Notes: generated by a model not told the origin, from the letters alone. 64,000 nt of DNA from Paludibacteraceae bacterium (GCA_024405855.1 JAKSNZ010000001.1:1-64000), one strand, 5' to 3'. Numbered from the stretch's first letter, positions 40,452 through 51,536 are shown. Numbers and translations: made by a program.

Positions 40452-41529
40452 TGTTAATATGTTTAGTTTTTGTAAAGTTTTTTGCAATCCATTTAGGGGC
40501 TATTATGGTACCTACAATCAAGTAGTAATAATATGTAAGGAATCGCCAGATAGTTGTAATAAGTACAAGTACGATACCTGTTGCAGGAACATAGTCACCA
40601 AGATAATTTTCAAACAGAACCTCAATAAATCCACTGCCTCCAGGCGTTGGGGCTATCATCATTACAACCATTGTTATGATTTGACGGCAAACCACTATTA
40701 TGTTATCACGGAAAGATAGGAAGTCCGCTCCTTCTCCTGTGCTGAATGCCATAATAAGAAAGTTGACTATCATGAATCTTGCCAACCACATTAAAACACT
40801 AAGTGCTGAGGCGGTAATCCAAAACCTGATAGGCTTGACCTTCATCTTCTTTGAGCAGATTCTGATATCGGCGGCAGTACGCATGGCATCGTAGCGCCAT
40901 TTTTTAAGGAATTTAATCTTAAATATCTGTTTAATAATCCACGCAAGAGCCTTTGGCTTAATAAAAATCCCGACAAAAAGTATGCCTACCCAAATTGCTT
41001 TAAGAACATATCCTATCATAAACAATGAGAGAATGGCAGCAACGCCTCCGGAAATGGCAAATAAATCTTGTATAGGGAGTATCATCAGCATTACGGGGAA
41101 TGACAATACAAAGAAAAGTTCATCTAAAAACAGGGATATTATGCAAATGGCTGTGCTTTCGCCAAATCTGATTCCCTCTTTATTTATGAAAAGCATTTCA
41201 AGAGTGGAACCGCCTGCTGCAGAAGGAGTTACAGCCGATGTAAACTCATACAGCATTCTAACTCTGAATAGTCCCTTGAATGAAATTTGTTTGTTGCTAA
41301 GCAAATATAGCCTCCACATTCCAGCCCCGTCCTTTATCATGACCATTAATATGGCACACAATATAAATAATGAAGCGTATCCGTTTATGTAGTCAGGCAG
41401 CCATACCTCTCCAAAAGATTTGAACTCCGATACAAACATCCAACATATACCAATCAGTCCAAACACAATAGGAAGTATTATGTGTTTGGTTTTCAGCCTT
41501 GATTGTACTATGTTCTCTGTCTCGCTCAT
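40429..41529 (-). CDS. Flippase-like / lysylphosphatidylglycerol synthase-type membrane protein (UPF0104)
   Basis: The protein has 366 aa with about eight membrane helices. Family landmarks are RVRMLYEFTSAVTPSAAGGS, a middle helix pair, and MMIAPTPGGSGFIEVLFENYL. There is no catalytic LPG synthase domain, so it is probably a lipid or lipid-linked transporter. It lies downstream of a glycosyltransferase in an envelope operon, which suits a role with a glycolipid (inference). Confidence 0.88.
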   Translation of the reverse strand: MSETENIVQSRLKTKHIILPIVFGLIGICWMFVSEFKSFGEVWLPDYINGYASLFILCAILMVMIKDGAGMWRLYLLSNKQISFKGLFRVRMLYEFTSAVTPSAAGGSTLEMLFINKEGIRFGESTAICIISLFLDELFFVLSFPVMLMILPIQDLFAISGGVAAILSLFMIGYVLKAIWVGILFVGIFIKPKALAWIIKQIFKIKFLKKWRYDAMRTAADIRICSKKMKVKPIRFWITASALSVLMWLARFMIVNFLIMAFSTGEGADFLSFRDNIIVVCRQIITMVVMMIAPTPGGSGFIEVLFENYLGDYVPATGIVLVLITTIWRFLTYYYYLIVGTIIAPKWIAKNFTKTKHINNAENNCS

Positions 41530-41546
41530 AATTAATTAGTCAAGTT

Positions 41547-41604
41547 CGTCATATCGAACGAAGTGAGATATCTTTTAAGATCTCTCGCTAACGCTCGAGA
41601 TGAC
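41547..41604. repeat. REP-like palindromic element, copy A
   Basis: It is bounded by CGTCAT (41547-41552) and ATGACG, with internal near-palindrome GAGATATCTTTTAAGATCTC. The first 29 bp (41547-41575) are identical to 56134-56162. It lies between the glycosyltransferase and flippase-like genes. Confidence 0.8.
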
Positions 41605-41613
41605 GTAGGAAAA

Positions 41614-42798
41614 TCATTTCTCATTTCTCCTTTGAATCAAGTGTCTATACCTATCCTCCACCTCCGGCATCAGTTGTTTCCATGTAAGACCTAGTGTTGA
41701 GGCGGCACCTGCCGATACCCTTTCAAGTCTTTCCTTGTCAGAAAATATGTTTATTATTGTCTCAGCAAACTCCTCCGTTGTCCTGTTTGGTGCAAGGAAT
41801 CCGTTGACATCGTGGTCAATAACCTCGGCACTTGTACAGCCTTCTGTAAGTATTGACGCCGTATGATGAACAGCCGCCTCCCGCACTACAAGCGGAGCGT
41901 TGTCATAAAGTGAAGGGAACAGGAACAGGTCTGATGCCGCATAGTATAGTTGCAGTGCTGACCTATCATGTAATTGTCCCTTATACTCCACGCAGTCTTT
42001 TAGTCGCTTTGTTATTATTCCAAGCCTCAATTCTTCTGTCCAGTATCCTTTCCCTATGAAGAAGGCACGGAATTTGACCCCTTTTTTCTTAAGTAATTGC
42101 AACGATTCCAGAATAAAGTCCACACGCTTCTCTTTTATTATCTGTCCTACAAATAGTAGGCAGGGAACATCGTCAGTAATGCCTATCATGTGTCTTGCCT
42201 GAGCCCTAAGTCCTGGTAAATCAAAGTCTGTAAGGTCATAATCAACAGCATTCGGCACTATTTCCGCCTTACCTTTATATCCGTAGCTTCTCATTACCTC
42301 AAGCACAGACTTTTGTGGAACCCACACCTCATCAGCCGCTTCAAAAACCTCCATAATGTGTCTCACCATAAAATCAGCCGCCCAGTCAAATTTAACAGAG
42401 CGTATGAAATCATCACGAAATTTGGAATGGAATGTGGCTATTACGGGTGTGTGGTTTTTCTTGCCAAGTTTCAGGGCTATTCTGCCGGCTGTAAATGGGG
42501 AGTGCAAGTGAAGTATGTCACATTTATACTTCATAATAGGTTGTAAAGGAACCATCCAAGTAGGGAGCCCTACCCTGTATGGAAGACGGAAAATCATAGG
42601 AACTGATGCAATGTTTTTGACATCGTATGTTTGCGGATAGTCAAAGAATGGAACTTTGGCTGTTGCAACCGTAACATCATTACCTCTCTCCGTCAACAAA
42701 CGTGCGTAGTTCTCAACTACTTGAGACACCCCGTCTTGAATTGGCGGGAAGCACTCATTAAACAATCCTATTTTCAGTGGTCTATTTTCCAATCTCAT
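41614..42798 (-). CDS. Glycosyltransferase family 4
   Basis: The protein has 394 aa. GT-B fold: N-terminal FNECFPPIQDGVSQVVENYARLL, FHSKFRDDF, and C-terminal donor site IPNAVDY-like (VPNAVDYDL), LLFVGQIIKEKRVDFILESL, and LYDNAPLVVREAAVHHT (acidic EX7E-like motif). It probably acts on a lipid-linked acceptor such as a diacylglycerol or phosphatidylinositol. The C-terminal RRNEK is encoded by a period-7 repeat (41615-41635). It overlaps the thioredoxin-like gene by 17 bp. Confidence 0.92.
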   Translation of the reverse strand: MRLENRPLKIGLFNECFPPIQDGVSQVVENYARLLTERGNDVTVATAKVPFFDYPQTYDVKNIASVPMIFRLPYRVGLPTWMVPLQPIMKYKCDILHLHSPFTAGRIALKLGKKNHTPVIATFHSKFRDDFIRSVKFDWAADFMVRHIMEVFEAADEVWVPQKSVLEVMRSYGYKGKAEIVPNAVDYDLTDFDLPGLRAQARHMIGITDDVPCLLFVGQIIKEKRVDFILESLQLLKKKGVKFRAFFIGKGYWTEELRLGIITKRLKDCVEYKGQLHDRSALQLYYAASDLFLFPSLYDNAPLVVREAAVHHTASILTEGCTSAEVIDHDVNGFLAPNRTTEEFAETIINIFSDKERLERVSAGAASTLGLTWKQLMPEVEDRYRHLIQRRNEK

Positions 42799-44203
42799 TT
42801 TTCATTTTATACGCCGCTACGCTGTATAGTTGCTCCGGTTCAAGGTTTTTAGCCTCTATGCGGCGGTCAGCGTCAAGAATGTAAATCATTGGGGTCTCTG
42901 ATGTGTCAAAGTTTGTCCAATAATTTGACTTGCGTTCAGGGTCCCAAACATTTATAAGATTACCTGTGTTGTATGTCTTAATGAAATCAAGCCATTCATT
43001 TTTTGTGTCCTTCATGCAGAATGCAATTACATTTACACGCTCATCATCTTCATACTGCTTGTAAAAATCTGCAATAATAGGAAGCCTTTTCTGACAATGT
43101 CCGCAATCAGGCTCATAGAATACAAGTACGGTGAAAACCGTTCCGCATTTGTTGTATAAGGAATCATATTCGCCCGCAATATTGGCTATTGGAATATTTA
43201 TGGCTGGTTTTCCTATCTGACAGTAGCGTATTTTGTCCGCTTTTTTCTTCAGCGATGCTATTTGAGTGGAATCAGCCCAAAAGGCCTTGCCGTTAAGATA
43301 GTATCTGTCAGCAAGTTCCACTATAAGATTGTCAATTCCCATAATATGACGCATGTCTAAAAATCCTGGTATGTCATAGTTTGTGGCATATCGGAGCATA
43401 TAACTTGTCATAATCTTAAATGCGGAATCGTTGGCGGCACTTGCATCACAAAGTCTTATGGCATTAGGAATAATGGAATCGTATGTTTGTACAAGAACCT
43501 TATTAAGGTAAGTGTCAATTCTTTGTCTTATATACGGAGTGTGATATGAACGTTCATCAGCCAAATCAATGTTGTCAAAGAAATGGTCTCTGTAAAAGGC
43601 GTAATAAGCATCAGATGTCAGATTTTCAGGAGGTGTCACCATATTATAACCCTTTAGGAATACGGCTGTCATTTCTCCGTCATATACTTTGACAAGTGAA
43701 TCCTTTACGTCTTGCACCTTTTTTGTAATGGCTTCTATTTCTGACATAATTTCATTACGCTCCTCTTCTGTTGCTGTTTGAGCCTGTTCTCCAAGTTTCT
43801 GTACCTTGCTTTTGTTCCTGAAAAACAGCATTGAGTAGTCATAGAAATCCTCTGTCTGTTTTGCTCCTTTAAAGCGCACATTGTAAGGCATGTCAAGAGT
43901 ATCAAGTTGCACGCTGAAACGCTGGTCTGTACCAATTATGACATCGGTGTAGGTTCCGTCTGAAAGATAAAGCACATAGTTGCCTTGTTTCAGAGGCTCC
44001 TTGCCTTTCAAAACACCTATGCCTTTTGAATCCAGAATAACGGAATCCTTGTTCGTCAGACTGCCCATAGTGTACAGAGCAAGGCGTAATGTGTCATTCT
44101 TTACATTTGGTGAAGTAACCTTAATCTCATAACCCCTTCCGGCGTTACACGATGCTAACACCACAATGGATGCAATTGCTAAAAGAATCAGTTTTGTTTT
44201 CAT
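42782..44203 (-). CDS. Thioredoxin-like (TlpA-type) lipoprotein with DUF4369/DUF5106 layout
   Basis: The protein has 473 aa. ATG 44203 is chosen because it gives a lipoprotein signal (VLASC, Cys near 19); a longer frame runs into the upstream gene. The N-terminal domain (about 25-120) is DUF4369-like, the middle is helical (DUF5106-like), and the C-terminal thioredoxin fold has the redox motif CGHC (FYEPDCGHCQKRLP). It is probably a periplasmic disulfide or redox protein. Its operon neighbours are envelope genes. Confidence 0.88.
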   Translation of the reverse strand: MKTKLILLAIASIVVLASCNAGRGYEIKVTSPNVKNDTLRLALYTMGSLTNKDSVILDSKGIGVLKGKEPLKQGNYVLYLSDGTYTDVIIGTDQRFSVQLDTLDMPYNVRFKGAKQTEDFYDYSMLFFRNKSKVQKLGEQAQTATEEERNEIMSEIEAITKKVQDVKDSLVKVYDGEMTAVFLKGYNMVTPPENLTSDAYYAFYRDHFFDNIDLADERSYHTPYIRQRIDTYLNKVLVQTYDSIIPNAIRLCDASAANDSAFKIMTSYMLRYATNYDIPGFLDMRHIMGIDNLIVELADRYYLNGKAFWADSTQIASLKKKADKIRYCQIGKPAINIPIANIAGEYDSLYNKCGTVFTVLVFYEPDCGHCQKRLPIIADFYKQYEDDERVNVIAFCMKDTKNEWLDFIKTYNTGNLINVWDPERKSNYWTNFDTSETPMIYILDADRRIEAKNLEPEQLYSVAAYKMKNEIGK

Positions 44204-44211
44204 GTTTGTAA

Positions 44212-46746
44212 TTAAAATTGGAAATTTAATGAAACTCTGACACCGTTTGCCCATATATTAGGATGGTTTAGGTAATTTATTCTTCGTACGTAATCAATTC
44301 TCAAAACCTTTAGAATATTGTCAATGCCTACGCTGAATTCCATATAAGGCTCATGCCAATCCATTGCGTAGGTGCCTTCAGGAAACAACAGTAGATTTGA
44401 ATTGTATGCAGGGTTGTTCTTGTTGGACAAGTGACCCCAATATAGTTTGAATCCGACAACCTCTCTCAACAGCAGTTTCTTTACACCCGGTATGGAATTG
44501 AACAGCAGGTTTGTATTTATGCTTATGTCAAGCGATGCATAATTGTCCGCCACAAACTCAAGAGGATTGACCTGACTGAATGATTCCTCCATTATGGTGA
44601 ATGAGGTGTTTGCGTTTGGCATCATAAGGTACGGGTAAGGAACGTTGCCTGTCCATACTTTTCCTGCCTTGACAAGCAGGTCAATTCTGCCGTAGGCATT
44701 CAGGAAAAATCTCTGCAAGTATTTGAGTTCAGTTGTCTGGTATCCGTATTCGCAGTTCAGTATGCCTGGAAAACTTGCTTTGTGAGTAAGTTCAAACACA
44801 GGGTGCGGGTTTTTTAGGTTAAAACGGTAGATACGTCCTTGAACTATTTTCTCTTTTGGTGCAAATCTGAGCTTTATGCCTAACTCATTATTGTGCAGAT
44901 ATTGCAGGTTCTCAAATTCTCCAGGTTTGTAAGCAATAGGTCTTTTGAATGAAAGAATGCCTGCACTTTCATCAATTTCATAGTGAATCCATGGCTGTAC
45001 GGAGAATCCGCTTCTGCTCTCAAACGTGTATGTAAGTTTGCCTTTTTTGTAATACATTACCGTTCTTACAGCCATACGCTTAATGGAGTAGAAAAGGTTG
45101 TCTGCCAAAGTTCCGGCAGGTTGCTCTCCTATGGTCTTTATGTCATCCTCTCCTGATAATGCCAAAGAATGTACGGGGAATTCTCTTGGGTGATATTTCT
45201 TTTCATTGAATGAATATTCCAATGTGCCTCCGTATTTTATTCTGTTGTCTCCAAATCCCATAGCCATATATCCGCTTGCAAAGAAATTAGGGAACAGATT
45301 TGCGGTTGTTTCTCCACACACCTTAAGTCTGAATCCTTCAACAGCACTTGTACTGAACATTGAATATACGGGACCAATATCAAATTTGCTTACTTTGTCT
45401 GTTCGTATATATCCTTTTATAAGTGTTTCAGCAATCCACATTATTCCCTTTACAACAGGGTTTTTCTGAAGTTTTGTTATCAATGCCGCCATTTTTGATT
45501 CATTGAATGACAAGGAATCGGAGCGTTGTGATTGCCAGAAAGTACTATCCCTTGTTTCTGCATCTCTGAGTACAAGCTCTTCTCCTGAAAAACTACGTAA
45601 TATGGAATCGTTAGGCTCATTGAAAATATAGTTTGAGAAAGTCCTCTTTCTTTCAACATACACACTTTGTGTGCCCTGTATAACGGCAAGTTCTGAAACA
45701 AGACGGTCATCGGTCAATTCCATAATACCTTTGTCGTTCTTGTTGAAATTCTGCTCAATATGTAGTCCGTCAATAAAGTTTATGTTTGTCTTTTTAGGAA
45801 CATCAATACTTACATTCTTTATGGCAAGAGTTGCTGAATCTACGGTAATGAATCCCATAAAGCCGTAATTGGCGGAGTTGAACGGCGTGAATCCTAACCT
45901 AATGTATTTTGTGGAATCAACTGCAATAGTATCTTTGATGAAGAATTTATAGAAATCAGGTGCCATTGATGATAGCGGTCCCACAAATGGTTTGAATCCA
46001 ATCATGATACTTCCGCTATAAATGTCTACATCCTTAAATAGTTCTGTCAAATAGGAATTTAGCCAGTCTTCTCCAAAAATTTCATCATCAATACCCTGAC
46101 TTGATTTTCCTTTGACAATCTGTTTGTGGGTTTTAGGATTCTGCCTGTAGTATTGTGTCATGCTCTTCTCCTTCAATGTCATAAGCAAAGTGGTCTTTCC
46201 GCTGACTATTGAAGTGTCCGATTGTTTTGTTATGTCATTTATACCTAATGTGTTGGATATTTTTTCAGAGAAATCAGTAAATCCCGTCACCATTTTTTCA
46301 TACGCATCACGTTGGTAGTATTTGCAGTTTTCAAGCGTATTCTCCTTTTTTTCAGATATGATTCTCTTTATTAAATCAACAGCAGGATTGTTTTTCTTTG
46401 AGTATGAGTTTTTTGCTGTTACCTGAACCTCTGCCAACTGATAGTCAGTAGGTCTTAATTTGACGTTGATTTTTTTACCCATAGGGTAGTTTCTTAGGGC
46501 AATGGTCTTGGTATTGTATCCTAAGAATGTGAAAATAAGTTTTTGTGAAGGTTCCGCCTTTATTGTAAAATTTCCGTCAATGTCAGTCTCATCACCAAAC
46601 ATAGTTCCTTCTATCTGAATTGATATGAACGGAAGAATCTCACCCGTAATAGAGTCTGTAACAAGTCCTGTGTATGTTTCAGCATAGATGGAAATGCTTG
46701 AAATACACAAAACAAATGAAAGTATGAGAAATTTTAAGTGTTTCAA
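44212..46746 (-). CDS. DUF5686 outer-membrane protein with N-terminal carboxypeptidase-regulatory-like domain
   Basis: The protein has 844 aa from a TTG start at 46746, which gives a normal signal peptide (MKHLKFLILSF...YAE); no in-frame ATG is nearby and an in-frame stop lies just upstream. Residues about 23-110 are a CarboxypepD_reg-like beta-sandwich (TGLVTDSITGEILPFISIQI, LRPTDYQLAEVQVTA). The rest is the DUF5686 region ending in beta-barrel-like strands and LNFQF. It is probably an outer-membrane protein of unknown function. It heads the operon leading to guaA and shares a promoter palindrome with tamL. Confidence 0.88.
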   Translation of the reverse strand: MKHLKFLILSFVLCISSISIYAETYTGLVTDSITGEILPFISIQIEGTMFGDETDIDGNFTIKAEPSQKLIFTFLGYNTKTIALRNYPMGKKINVKLRPTDYQLAEVQVTAKNSYSKKNNPAVDLIKRIISEKKENTLENCKYYQRDAYEKMVTGFTDFSEKISNTLGINDITKQSDTSIVSGKTTLLMTLKEKSMTQYYRQNPKTHKQIVKGKSSQGIDDEIFGEDWLNSYLTELFKDVDIYSGSIMIGFKPFVGPLSSMAPDFYKFFIKDTIAVDSTKYIRLGFTPFNSANYGFMGFITVDSATLAIKNVSIDVPKKTNINFIDGLHIEQNFNKNDKGIMELTDDRLVSELAVIQGTQSVYVERKRTFSNYIFNEPNDSILRSFSGEELVLRDAETRDSTFWQSQRSDSLSFNESKMAALITKLQKNPVVKGIMWIAETLIKGYIRTDKVSKFDIGPVYSMFSTSAVEGFRLKVCGETTANLFPNFFASGYMAMGFGDNRIKYGGTLEYSFNEKKYHPREFPVHSLALSGEDDIKTIGEQPAGTLADNLFYSIKRMAVRTVMYYKKGKLTYTFESRSGFSVQPWIHYEIDESAGILSFKRPIAYKPGEFENLQYLHNNELGIKLRFAPKEKIVQGRIYRFNLKNPHPVFELTHKASFPGILNCEYGYQTTELKYLQRFFLNAYGRIDLLVKAGKVWTGNVPYPYLMMPNANTSFTIMEESFSQVNPLEFVADNYASLDISINTNLLFNSIPGVKKLLLREVVGFKLYWGHLSNKNNPAYNSNLLLFPEGTYAMDWHEPYMEFSVGIDNILKVLRIDYVRRINYLNHPNIWANGVRVSLNFQF

Positions 46747-46762
46747 TTCACCTTATTGCATA

Positions 46763-46799
46763 ATAACTTGTAAAGTTACTGATTTTTTTCATAATTTTG
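46763..46799. promoter_or_regulatory. Shared palindrome and divergent promoter region, DUF5686 gene / transporter
   Basis: TAACTTGTAAAGTTA (46764-46778) repeats the tamL element (25 of 26 bases over 46763-46788). On the plus strand TTG 46768-46770 and TAATTTTG 46792-46799 (21 bp apart) form a promoter for the transporter, so a regulator at the palindrome could affect both genes. Confidence 0.55.
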
Positions 46800-46818
46800 T
46801 AGTACTTTTGATTTAATA

Positions 46819-47793
46819 GTGACACATTTTGATAAAATATTACAATTTGTTAAAAATTGGACGCTTCCAATAGCAATATTGGTGGGTTTCAATGCCTATA
46901 TTATTTTTCATTACGGTGGTTTCAGCCCCGATGCCCATGTTGCGGTAAATGCCGTAGTTGCTGTGTTGCAGCCGGTACTGATTTTTATTATGCTCTTCCT
47001 TACTTTCTGTAATGTGGCTGTTTCAGACTTAAGATTACAGAAGTGGCATATATGGTTGCTCCTGATTCAGATAATTGTATCATCAGTGTTTGCATGTATC
47101 GCATTGTACATTGGCGGTGATTGGAAGGTGTTTGCTGAGGCTGCTTTCTGTTGTTTTGTATGTCCTACAGCAACTGCCGCTGGAATAATTACGTACAAAC
47201 TTGGCGGAAGCATACCAAAATGCTCAACATACGTCATATTAAGCAATCTGATGGCGGCAATAGTAATACCTTTGTTTGTGCCACTGCTTAATCCTGCGGA
47301 GCAGTCAACATTCCTCAGTATGTTTTTGTCATTGACATCAAAGATGTTTCCGCTATTGATAGGGCCTCTGTTTTTGGCATGGATAGTGCGATACACAATG
47401 CCTAAGTTTCATAAGTGGCTGCTGCAGCAGAATGATTGGGCATTTTATATATGGATTGTATTGCTGCCGTTAGCTATAGCCATAGCCACAAAAGCGTTTT
47501 TTCACAGTGATGTAACTCTAATTACCTTTATTGGAATCGCTGTTGCAACATTGCTAAGTTGTATAGCACAATTTTGGTTTGGATGGAAAGTAGGGGATTT
47601 CTATGATGAGAGAGTTACGGCAGGACAGGCATTGGGGCAAAAGAACACTGCCTACATAATTTGGGTTGCATATACATTCCTTGCTCCTATAAATGCAATT
47701 GCAGGAGGTTTATATTGTGTATTCCACAATAATTTAAACTCCCTGCAATTATATTTGAAAAAGCGTGCTGATAAAAAGAATCACTTGAAATAG
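46819..47793 (+). CDS. Bile acid:sodium symporter-like (SBF/BASS-type) membrane transporter
   Basis: The protein has 324 aa from GTG 46819; about nine or ten membrane helices. The pattern of discontinuous helices ([40 protein letters not shown]) resembles the BASS/SBF family. Substrate unknown; a sodium-coupled organic anion carrier is the best guess. The basic C-terminus overlaps the convergent trpS gene by 13 bp. Confidence 0.78.
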   Translation: MTHFDKILQFVKNWTLPIAILVGFNAYIIFHYGGFSPDAHVAVNAVVAVLQPVLIFIMLFLTFCNVAVSDLRLQKWHIWLLLIQIIVSSVFACIALYIGGDWKVFAEAAFCCFVCPTATAAGIITYKLGGSIPKCSTYVILSNLMAAIVIPLFVPLLNPAEQSTFLSMFLSLTSKMFPLLIGPLFLAWIVRYTMPKFHKWLLQQNDWAFYIWIVLLPLAIAIATKAFFHSDVTLITFIGIAVATLLSCIAQFWFGWKVGDFYDERVTAGQALGQKNTAYIIWVAYTFLAPINAIAGGLYCVFHNNLNSLQLYLKKRADKKNHLK

Positions 47794-48827
47794 TTGATTC
47801 TCATTGCATCTTTAACTTCATCAAGTGTCTTTGCTGCAATTTCCCTGGCTGAAATGCTACCTTTTCTTAAGATTTCATAAACTGCAGCAGGGTCTTTTGC
47901 AAACTCTTTTCTGCGTTCCCTGATAGGGGCAAGTTCCTCTTCAAGAATCTGACCCAAGAATTTCTTAACCTTCATGTCTCCAAGTCCGCCACGTGTGTAG
48001 TGGTCTTTTAATTCCTGTAGGTTTTGATATTCAGGTAAGAATTCTGTGAAGTGTTCTGTCTTACAAAAAGCGTCAAGATATGTAAATACTACATTCCCTT
48101 CAAGTTTTCCAGGGTCTGTAACTTTTATGTGCGTAGGGTCTGTATACATTGAACGCACCTTTTGAGTAAGTGAATCCGCTTCTTCGCTAAGGTATATGCA
48201 GTTTCCAAGAGATTTGCTCATCTTTGCTTTGCCGTCAATGCCAGGTAGTCGCATACAAGCCTGATTATCAGGTAATAATATCTTTGGCTCAACAAGGGTT
48301 TCTCCGTAGGCATTATTAAAACGGCGTACAATCTCCACGCACTGCTCAATCATAGGTGCTTGGTCTATTCCAACAGGAACAGTGGTTGCTTTGAATGCAG
48401 TTATATCTGCGGCTTGGGAAATAGGGTAGGTGAAGAAACCTACAGGTATGCTCTCATCAGCAAATCCGCGCATCTTTATCTCTGTCTTGACAGTGGGGTT
48501 ACGCTGAAGGCGTGCCACTGAAACAAGGTTCATATAGTAGAATGTGAGTTCGCAAAGTTCAGGTATCATTGACTGTATGAACAGTGTGCTTTTGTTTGGG
48601 TCAAGTCCGCAGGCAAGATAGTCAAGAGCAACTTCAATAATGTTATCCCTTACTTTGCCAGGATTGTCAGCATTGTCAGTAAGTGCCTGTGCATCAGCAA
48701 TCATAATAAGCACTTTATCATACTCTCCTGAATTTTGCAGAGTCACTCTACGGCGTAGAGAACCCACATAATGCCCTATATGTAACTTGCCGGTAGGGCG
48801 GTCACCGGTTAATATAATCTTATTCAT
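47781..48827 (-). CDS. trpS: Tryptophanyl-tRNA synthetase
   Basis: The protein has 348 aa. It is class I: HIGH-type motif [19 protein letters not shown] motif [10 protein letters not shown], and the specificity segment [14 protein letters not shown]. It overlaps the pullulanase gene stop by 8 bp and is probably co-transcribed with it. Confidence 0.97.
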   Translation of the reverse strand: MNKIILTGDRPTGKLHIGHYVGSLRRRVTLQNSGEYDKVLIMIADAQALTDNADNPGKVRDNIIEVALDYLACGLDPNKSTLFIQSMIPELCELTFYYMNLVSVARLQRNPTVKTEIKMRGFADESIPVGFFTYPISQAADITAFKATTVPVGIDQAPMIEQCVEIVRRFNNAYGETLVEPKILLPDNQACMRLPGIDGKAKMSKSLGNCIYLSEEADSLTQKVRSMYTDPTHIKVTDPGKLEGNVVFTYLDAFCKTEHFTEFLPEYQNLQELKDHYTRGGLGDMKVKKFLGQILEEELAPIRERRKEFAKDPAAVYEILRKGSISAREIAAKTLDEVKDAMRINYFK

Positions 48828-51486
48828 AAATGAAAATATACAATCCCTTGCCTTCCACCATTACGCTTCCGGTCTCGGCAAAATCTTTTAATGTCTTATT
48901 CTTTGACTTAACACCATCAAGGTTAATTTCATCCATAGTGCCTACAAGTTTCCAATTACCTTGAGGCAGATTAATGTTGAAGGTGTAACCGAAATCTCCA
49001 CCATTTATAAGTACAAGTACTTTGTTGTCAACCATATAACCAAGTACACTCTCCTTATCTTCAGGTGCATACCATTTATAATAACCTTCAGGTAGGACAT
49101 CACATGTGCGGAACACTTTGCCGTACTCAGAAGAACGCAATCTGTTCAAGCCTTTCCAAAATGCCAGCATGTTTGCATAGTCATTTTTGTTCTCCTTGTT
49201 TGGTTTCTGTCCTACTTGCTCCCATTGGTAATCGTTAGCCTCACGGCAATTGTATGAATCGCGATATCCGTGGAAATATACATTATAGTTTGGTGTATGC
49301 TTTACAATCTCCTGCATTGGAGCATGAGCCTTGCTTCTCATAATTTCAGAACCGCCATGACATACAATAGGTCCTACTGTGGTGTACATAAGAGTTGCGG
49401 CTATTTTGTACTCCTTTTGGTCAACATGGGTTCTGCCGTCAAAGTCAGCACCTCCAAATTGGTCTGCAAGTGCAAAATTATCATGAATGTCAAGATATGT
49501 AATGCCACTGCAAGGGTTCTTGTCCTCCTTATATGTGCAAGTCAAGCCCTTCATTACATTGGCTCTTTCAGAGAACTTGCCACCTGCCCATCCACGGTCT
49601 GTTTTTGGGTCTTTAAGGTCAAATGTGGCACCCTTGTAAGCGTTACGGCTCTCATCTTGGAAGTAGCATATAGGAGCATCTTCCTTATACCAATCCCAAT
49701 CAGGATTGTTCTCATATTCGGGGTCATTTGAACCAATCCAAGGCTCTCCGTAAAGAATCTTGTCATAGCCTATTGTCTCTTTTAGTTTCAAAAGAGTCTG
49801 TTGGTCCATCTGTCCTGCAAGGTCAATGCGGAAACCGTCAATACCAAATTCATTAATGAAATACATACATTGGTCAATAAGCCAGCGTTGTGTCATAGGA
49901 CGGTTTTCTGTCTTTATTTCATTGCCGTAGCCGCCTATATGCTCAAAATTCTTTGTTCTGTAATAATATTGTTTGTCAAAACCGTTGAAATTGAAGTTCC
50001 AATTATGTCCCTCCATATCTTCTGCTGTATGGTTTGGAACCAAGTCAATTATTACGGCGATACCTTTATCGTGGAACGCCTGAACCAAATCACGGAATTG
50101 GTCACGTTCACTTCCATTATCAGAACCCTTTACTCTGTAACGGCTCTCAACCGCCATTGCAAATGAAGTTCTGTATCCCCACTGATAATTCTCATTTGCA
50201 ATGCCTTGGGCAATCATAAATGAGTCATCCTTAAATGCCTCTTGCCATTCTGCATCGGGGATATGAAGATACTCCTGCATTGGCTGGAGGTGAATGGTAT
50301 TTATACCTAAATCAATAAGATAATCAAATCCAATAGGCTCTCCCTTCTTGTTCTTGAGTCCAGGGGTAATCATTCCTTTCATAGTTCCCTTAAGACTGTC
50401 AGGAAGTGGAAGTTTGTCTGTAAAGTCTTGTACATGAACCTCGTATGAGATTACATCTTTCATTGCAGGAATGCCGTTTGCAAGTGGTGTGGCAGGTACG
50501 GTACGATGCCAAACCCTACACTTTCCAAAAGTGTCATCACTTACGCGGGCGTATGGGTCATTTATATGAACTGGATGGGTCTCATAGAACCTGTTTCCCG
50601 GGTCTTTGAATCCGTGAACGGTAAAATCATACCATACACCAGCAAGGTCTTTGTTAAAAGAATACTCCCAAACGCCATCTTTGTCCTTTGCCATTTCAAA
50701 CTCTCCAAGTGTTGGAATAGAGTCATTCTTGTCATTATAAAGATAAAGAACCACATTTGTTGCACGTGGTGCAAATACACGGAAAACAGTTGTGTTGTCA
50801 TCTACATTGGCACCCAATTCCTTGGTGGAGTAAATTTCACGGAACCAACCGTCGTATGAGCAGAAAGCCTTTTGTTTAAGTGGTAAAAATTCAAGGTAAT
50901 AGACTCTTCTTATATCAATAGGTTTAGCAGGCGTGATAAGTGTGGTGCGAGCACCGTTTGGCATTACTCCTGCTATCTTAATCTCTTTACCTTGTGCATC
51001 GGTCAATCTGTAGTCCTCTACTTTTGTAGTTCTGCCGTCTCCAATTTCAGCCCAAATATTGCCTGATAACTTTAATTCCGCTCTCATTTGGAACACTTCA
51101 GCCTGTGGCTTAAATACAAGATTGCCGTTCTTTTGGTTAGGTGCACCGCTCCATGGGTCAATCCAGTCTCCGTCATTTGTACGGAACTTGAATTGTGAGT
51201 TTGACTTTATTACAGCCTCATCTGTGTTGTCAAAAGATAGAACCCATTGGTTCCCAACCTTTTTTAGTTCCCAAGGTCCAACTTCCGTTGAGGAATCCCA
51301 ATTGCGGAATTCGCCTGTAACGTATACTCTTTGTGGTTGCATGCCATACAGGCCTTCATCAAAGATAAAGGTTACGTTATCTCCAAAATCACTGTAGCAT
51401 TGATTCACTTGGTCAGGAGTGAAAGACTGTGCAAACATGGTTAGTGTTGCAGAAATAAAAGATAGAAGTAAAGCTGTTTTTTTCAT
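48820..51486 (-). CDS. Exported pullulanase-type GH13 glycoside hydrolase
   Basis: The protein has 888 aa with a signal peptide (TLTMFAQ). N-terminal starch-binding-like modules (about 25-200) are followed by a CBM48-type domain ([21 protein letters not shown]) and the GH13 barrel. Catalytic residues are seen in GFRIDLAGQ (nucleophile Asp) and [10 protein letters not shown] (acid/base Glu), with YLDIHDNF as the third acid region; VIIDLVPNH is conserved region I. It debranches alpha-1,6 links in pullulan, glycogen or starch, probably in the periplasm. A perfect palindrome follows its -7 box. Confidence 0.92.
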   Translation of the reverse strand: MKKTALLLSFISATLTMFAQSFTPDQVNQCYSDFGDNVTFIFDEGLYGMQPQRVYVTGEFRNWDSSTEVGPWELKKVGNQWVLSFDNTDEAVIKSNSQFKFRTNDGDWIDPWSGAPNQKNGNLVFKPQAEVFQMRAELKLSGNIWAEIGDGRTTKVEDYRLTDAQGKEIKIAGVMPNGARTTLITPAKPIDIRRVYYLEFLPLKQKAFCSYDGWFREIYSTKELGANVDDNTTVFRVFAPRATNVVLYLYNDKNDSIPTLGEFEMAKDKDGVWEYSFNKDLAGVWYDFTVHGFKDPGNRFYETHPVHINDPYARVSDDTFGKCRVWHRTVPATPLANGIPAMKDVISYEVHVQDFTDKLPLPDSLKGTMKGMITPGLKNKKGEPIGFDYLIDLGINTIHLQPMQEYLHIPDAEWQEAFKDDSFMIAQGIANENYQWGYRTSFAMAVESRYRVKGSDNGSERDQFRDLVQAFHDKGIAVIIDLVPNHTAEDMEGHNWNFNFNGFDKQYYYRTKNFEHIGGYGNEIKTENRPMTQRWLIDQCMYFINEFGIDGFRIDLAGQMDQQTLLKLKETIGYDKILYGEPWIGSNDPEYENNPDWDWYKEDAPICYFQDESRNAYKGATFDLKDPKTDRGWAGGKFSERANVMKGLTCTYKEDKNPCSGITYLDIHDNFALADQFGGADFDGRTHVDQKEYKIAATLMYTTVGPIVCHGGSEIMRSKAHAPMQEIVKHTPNYNVYFHGYRDSYNCREANDYQWEQVGQKPNKENKNDYANMLAFWKGLNRLRSSEYGKVFRTCDVLPEGYYKWYAPEDKESVLGYMVDNKVLVLINGGDFGYTFNINLPQGNWKLVGTMDEINLDGVKSKNKTLKDFAETGSVMVEGKGLYIFIYE

Positions 51487-51505
51487 AATATATATTTTAC
51501 GTTAT

Positions 51506-51536
51506 TAGTTTTATGATTCATAAAACTACAAAATTA
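51506..51536 (-). promoter_or_regulatory. Pullulanase promoter with adjoining 23-bp palindrome
   Basis: Minus-strand -7 box TAATTTTG at 51529-51536. It is directly followed by TAGTTTTATGA, one T, and its perfect complement (51506-51528), covering the expected transcription start. This is an operator or a 5' mRNA hairpin. Confidence 0.6.

Noticed and set aside
42782-44254. Longer N-terminus for the thioredoxin-like lipoprotein
   Set aside because: The extension overlaps the upstream gene and hides the lipobox; ATG 44203 gives a normal lipoprotein signal.
46803-46810. TACTTTTG as the -7 box of the transporter gene
   Set aside because: It would start transcription at or after the GTG codon; TAATTTTG at 46792-46799 with TTG 21 bp upstream fits better.
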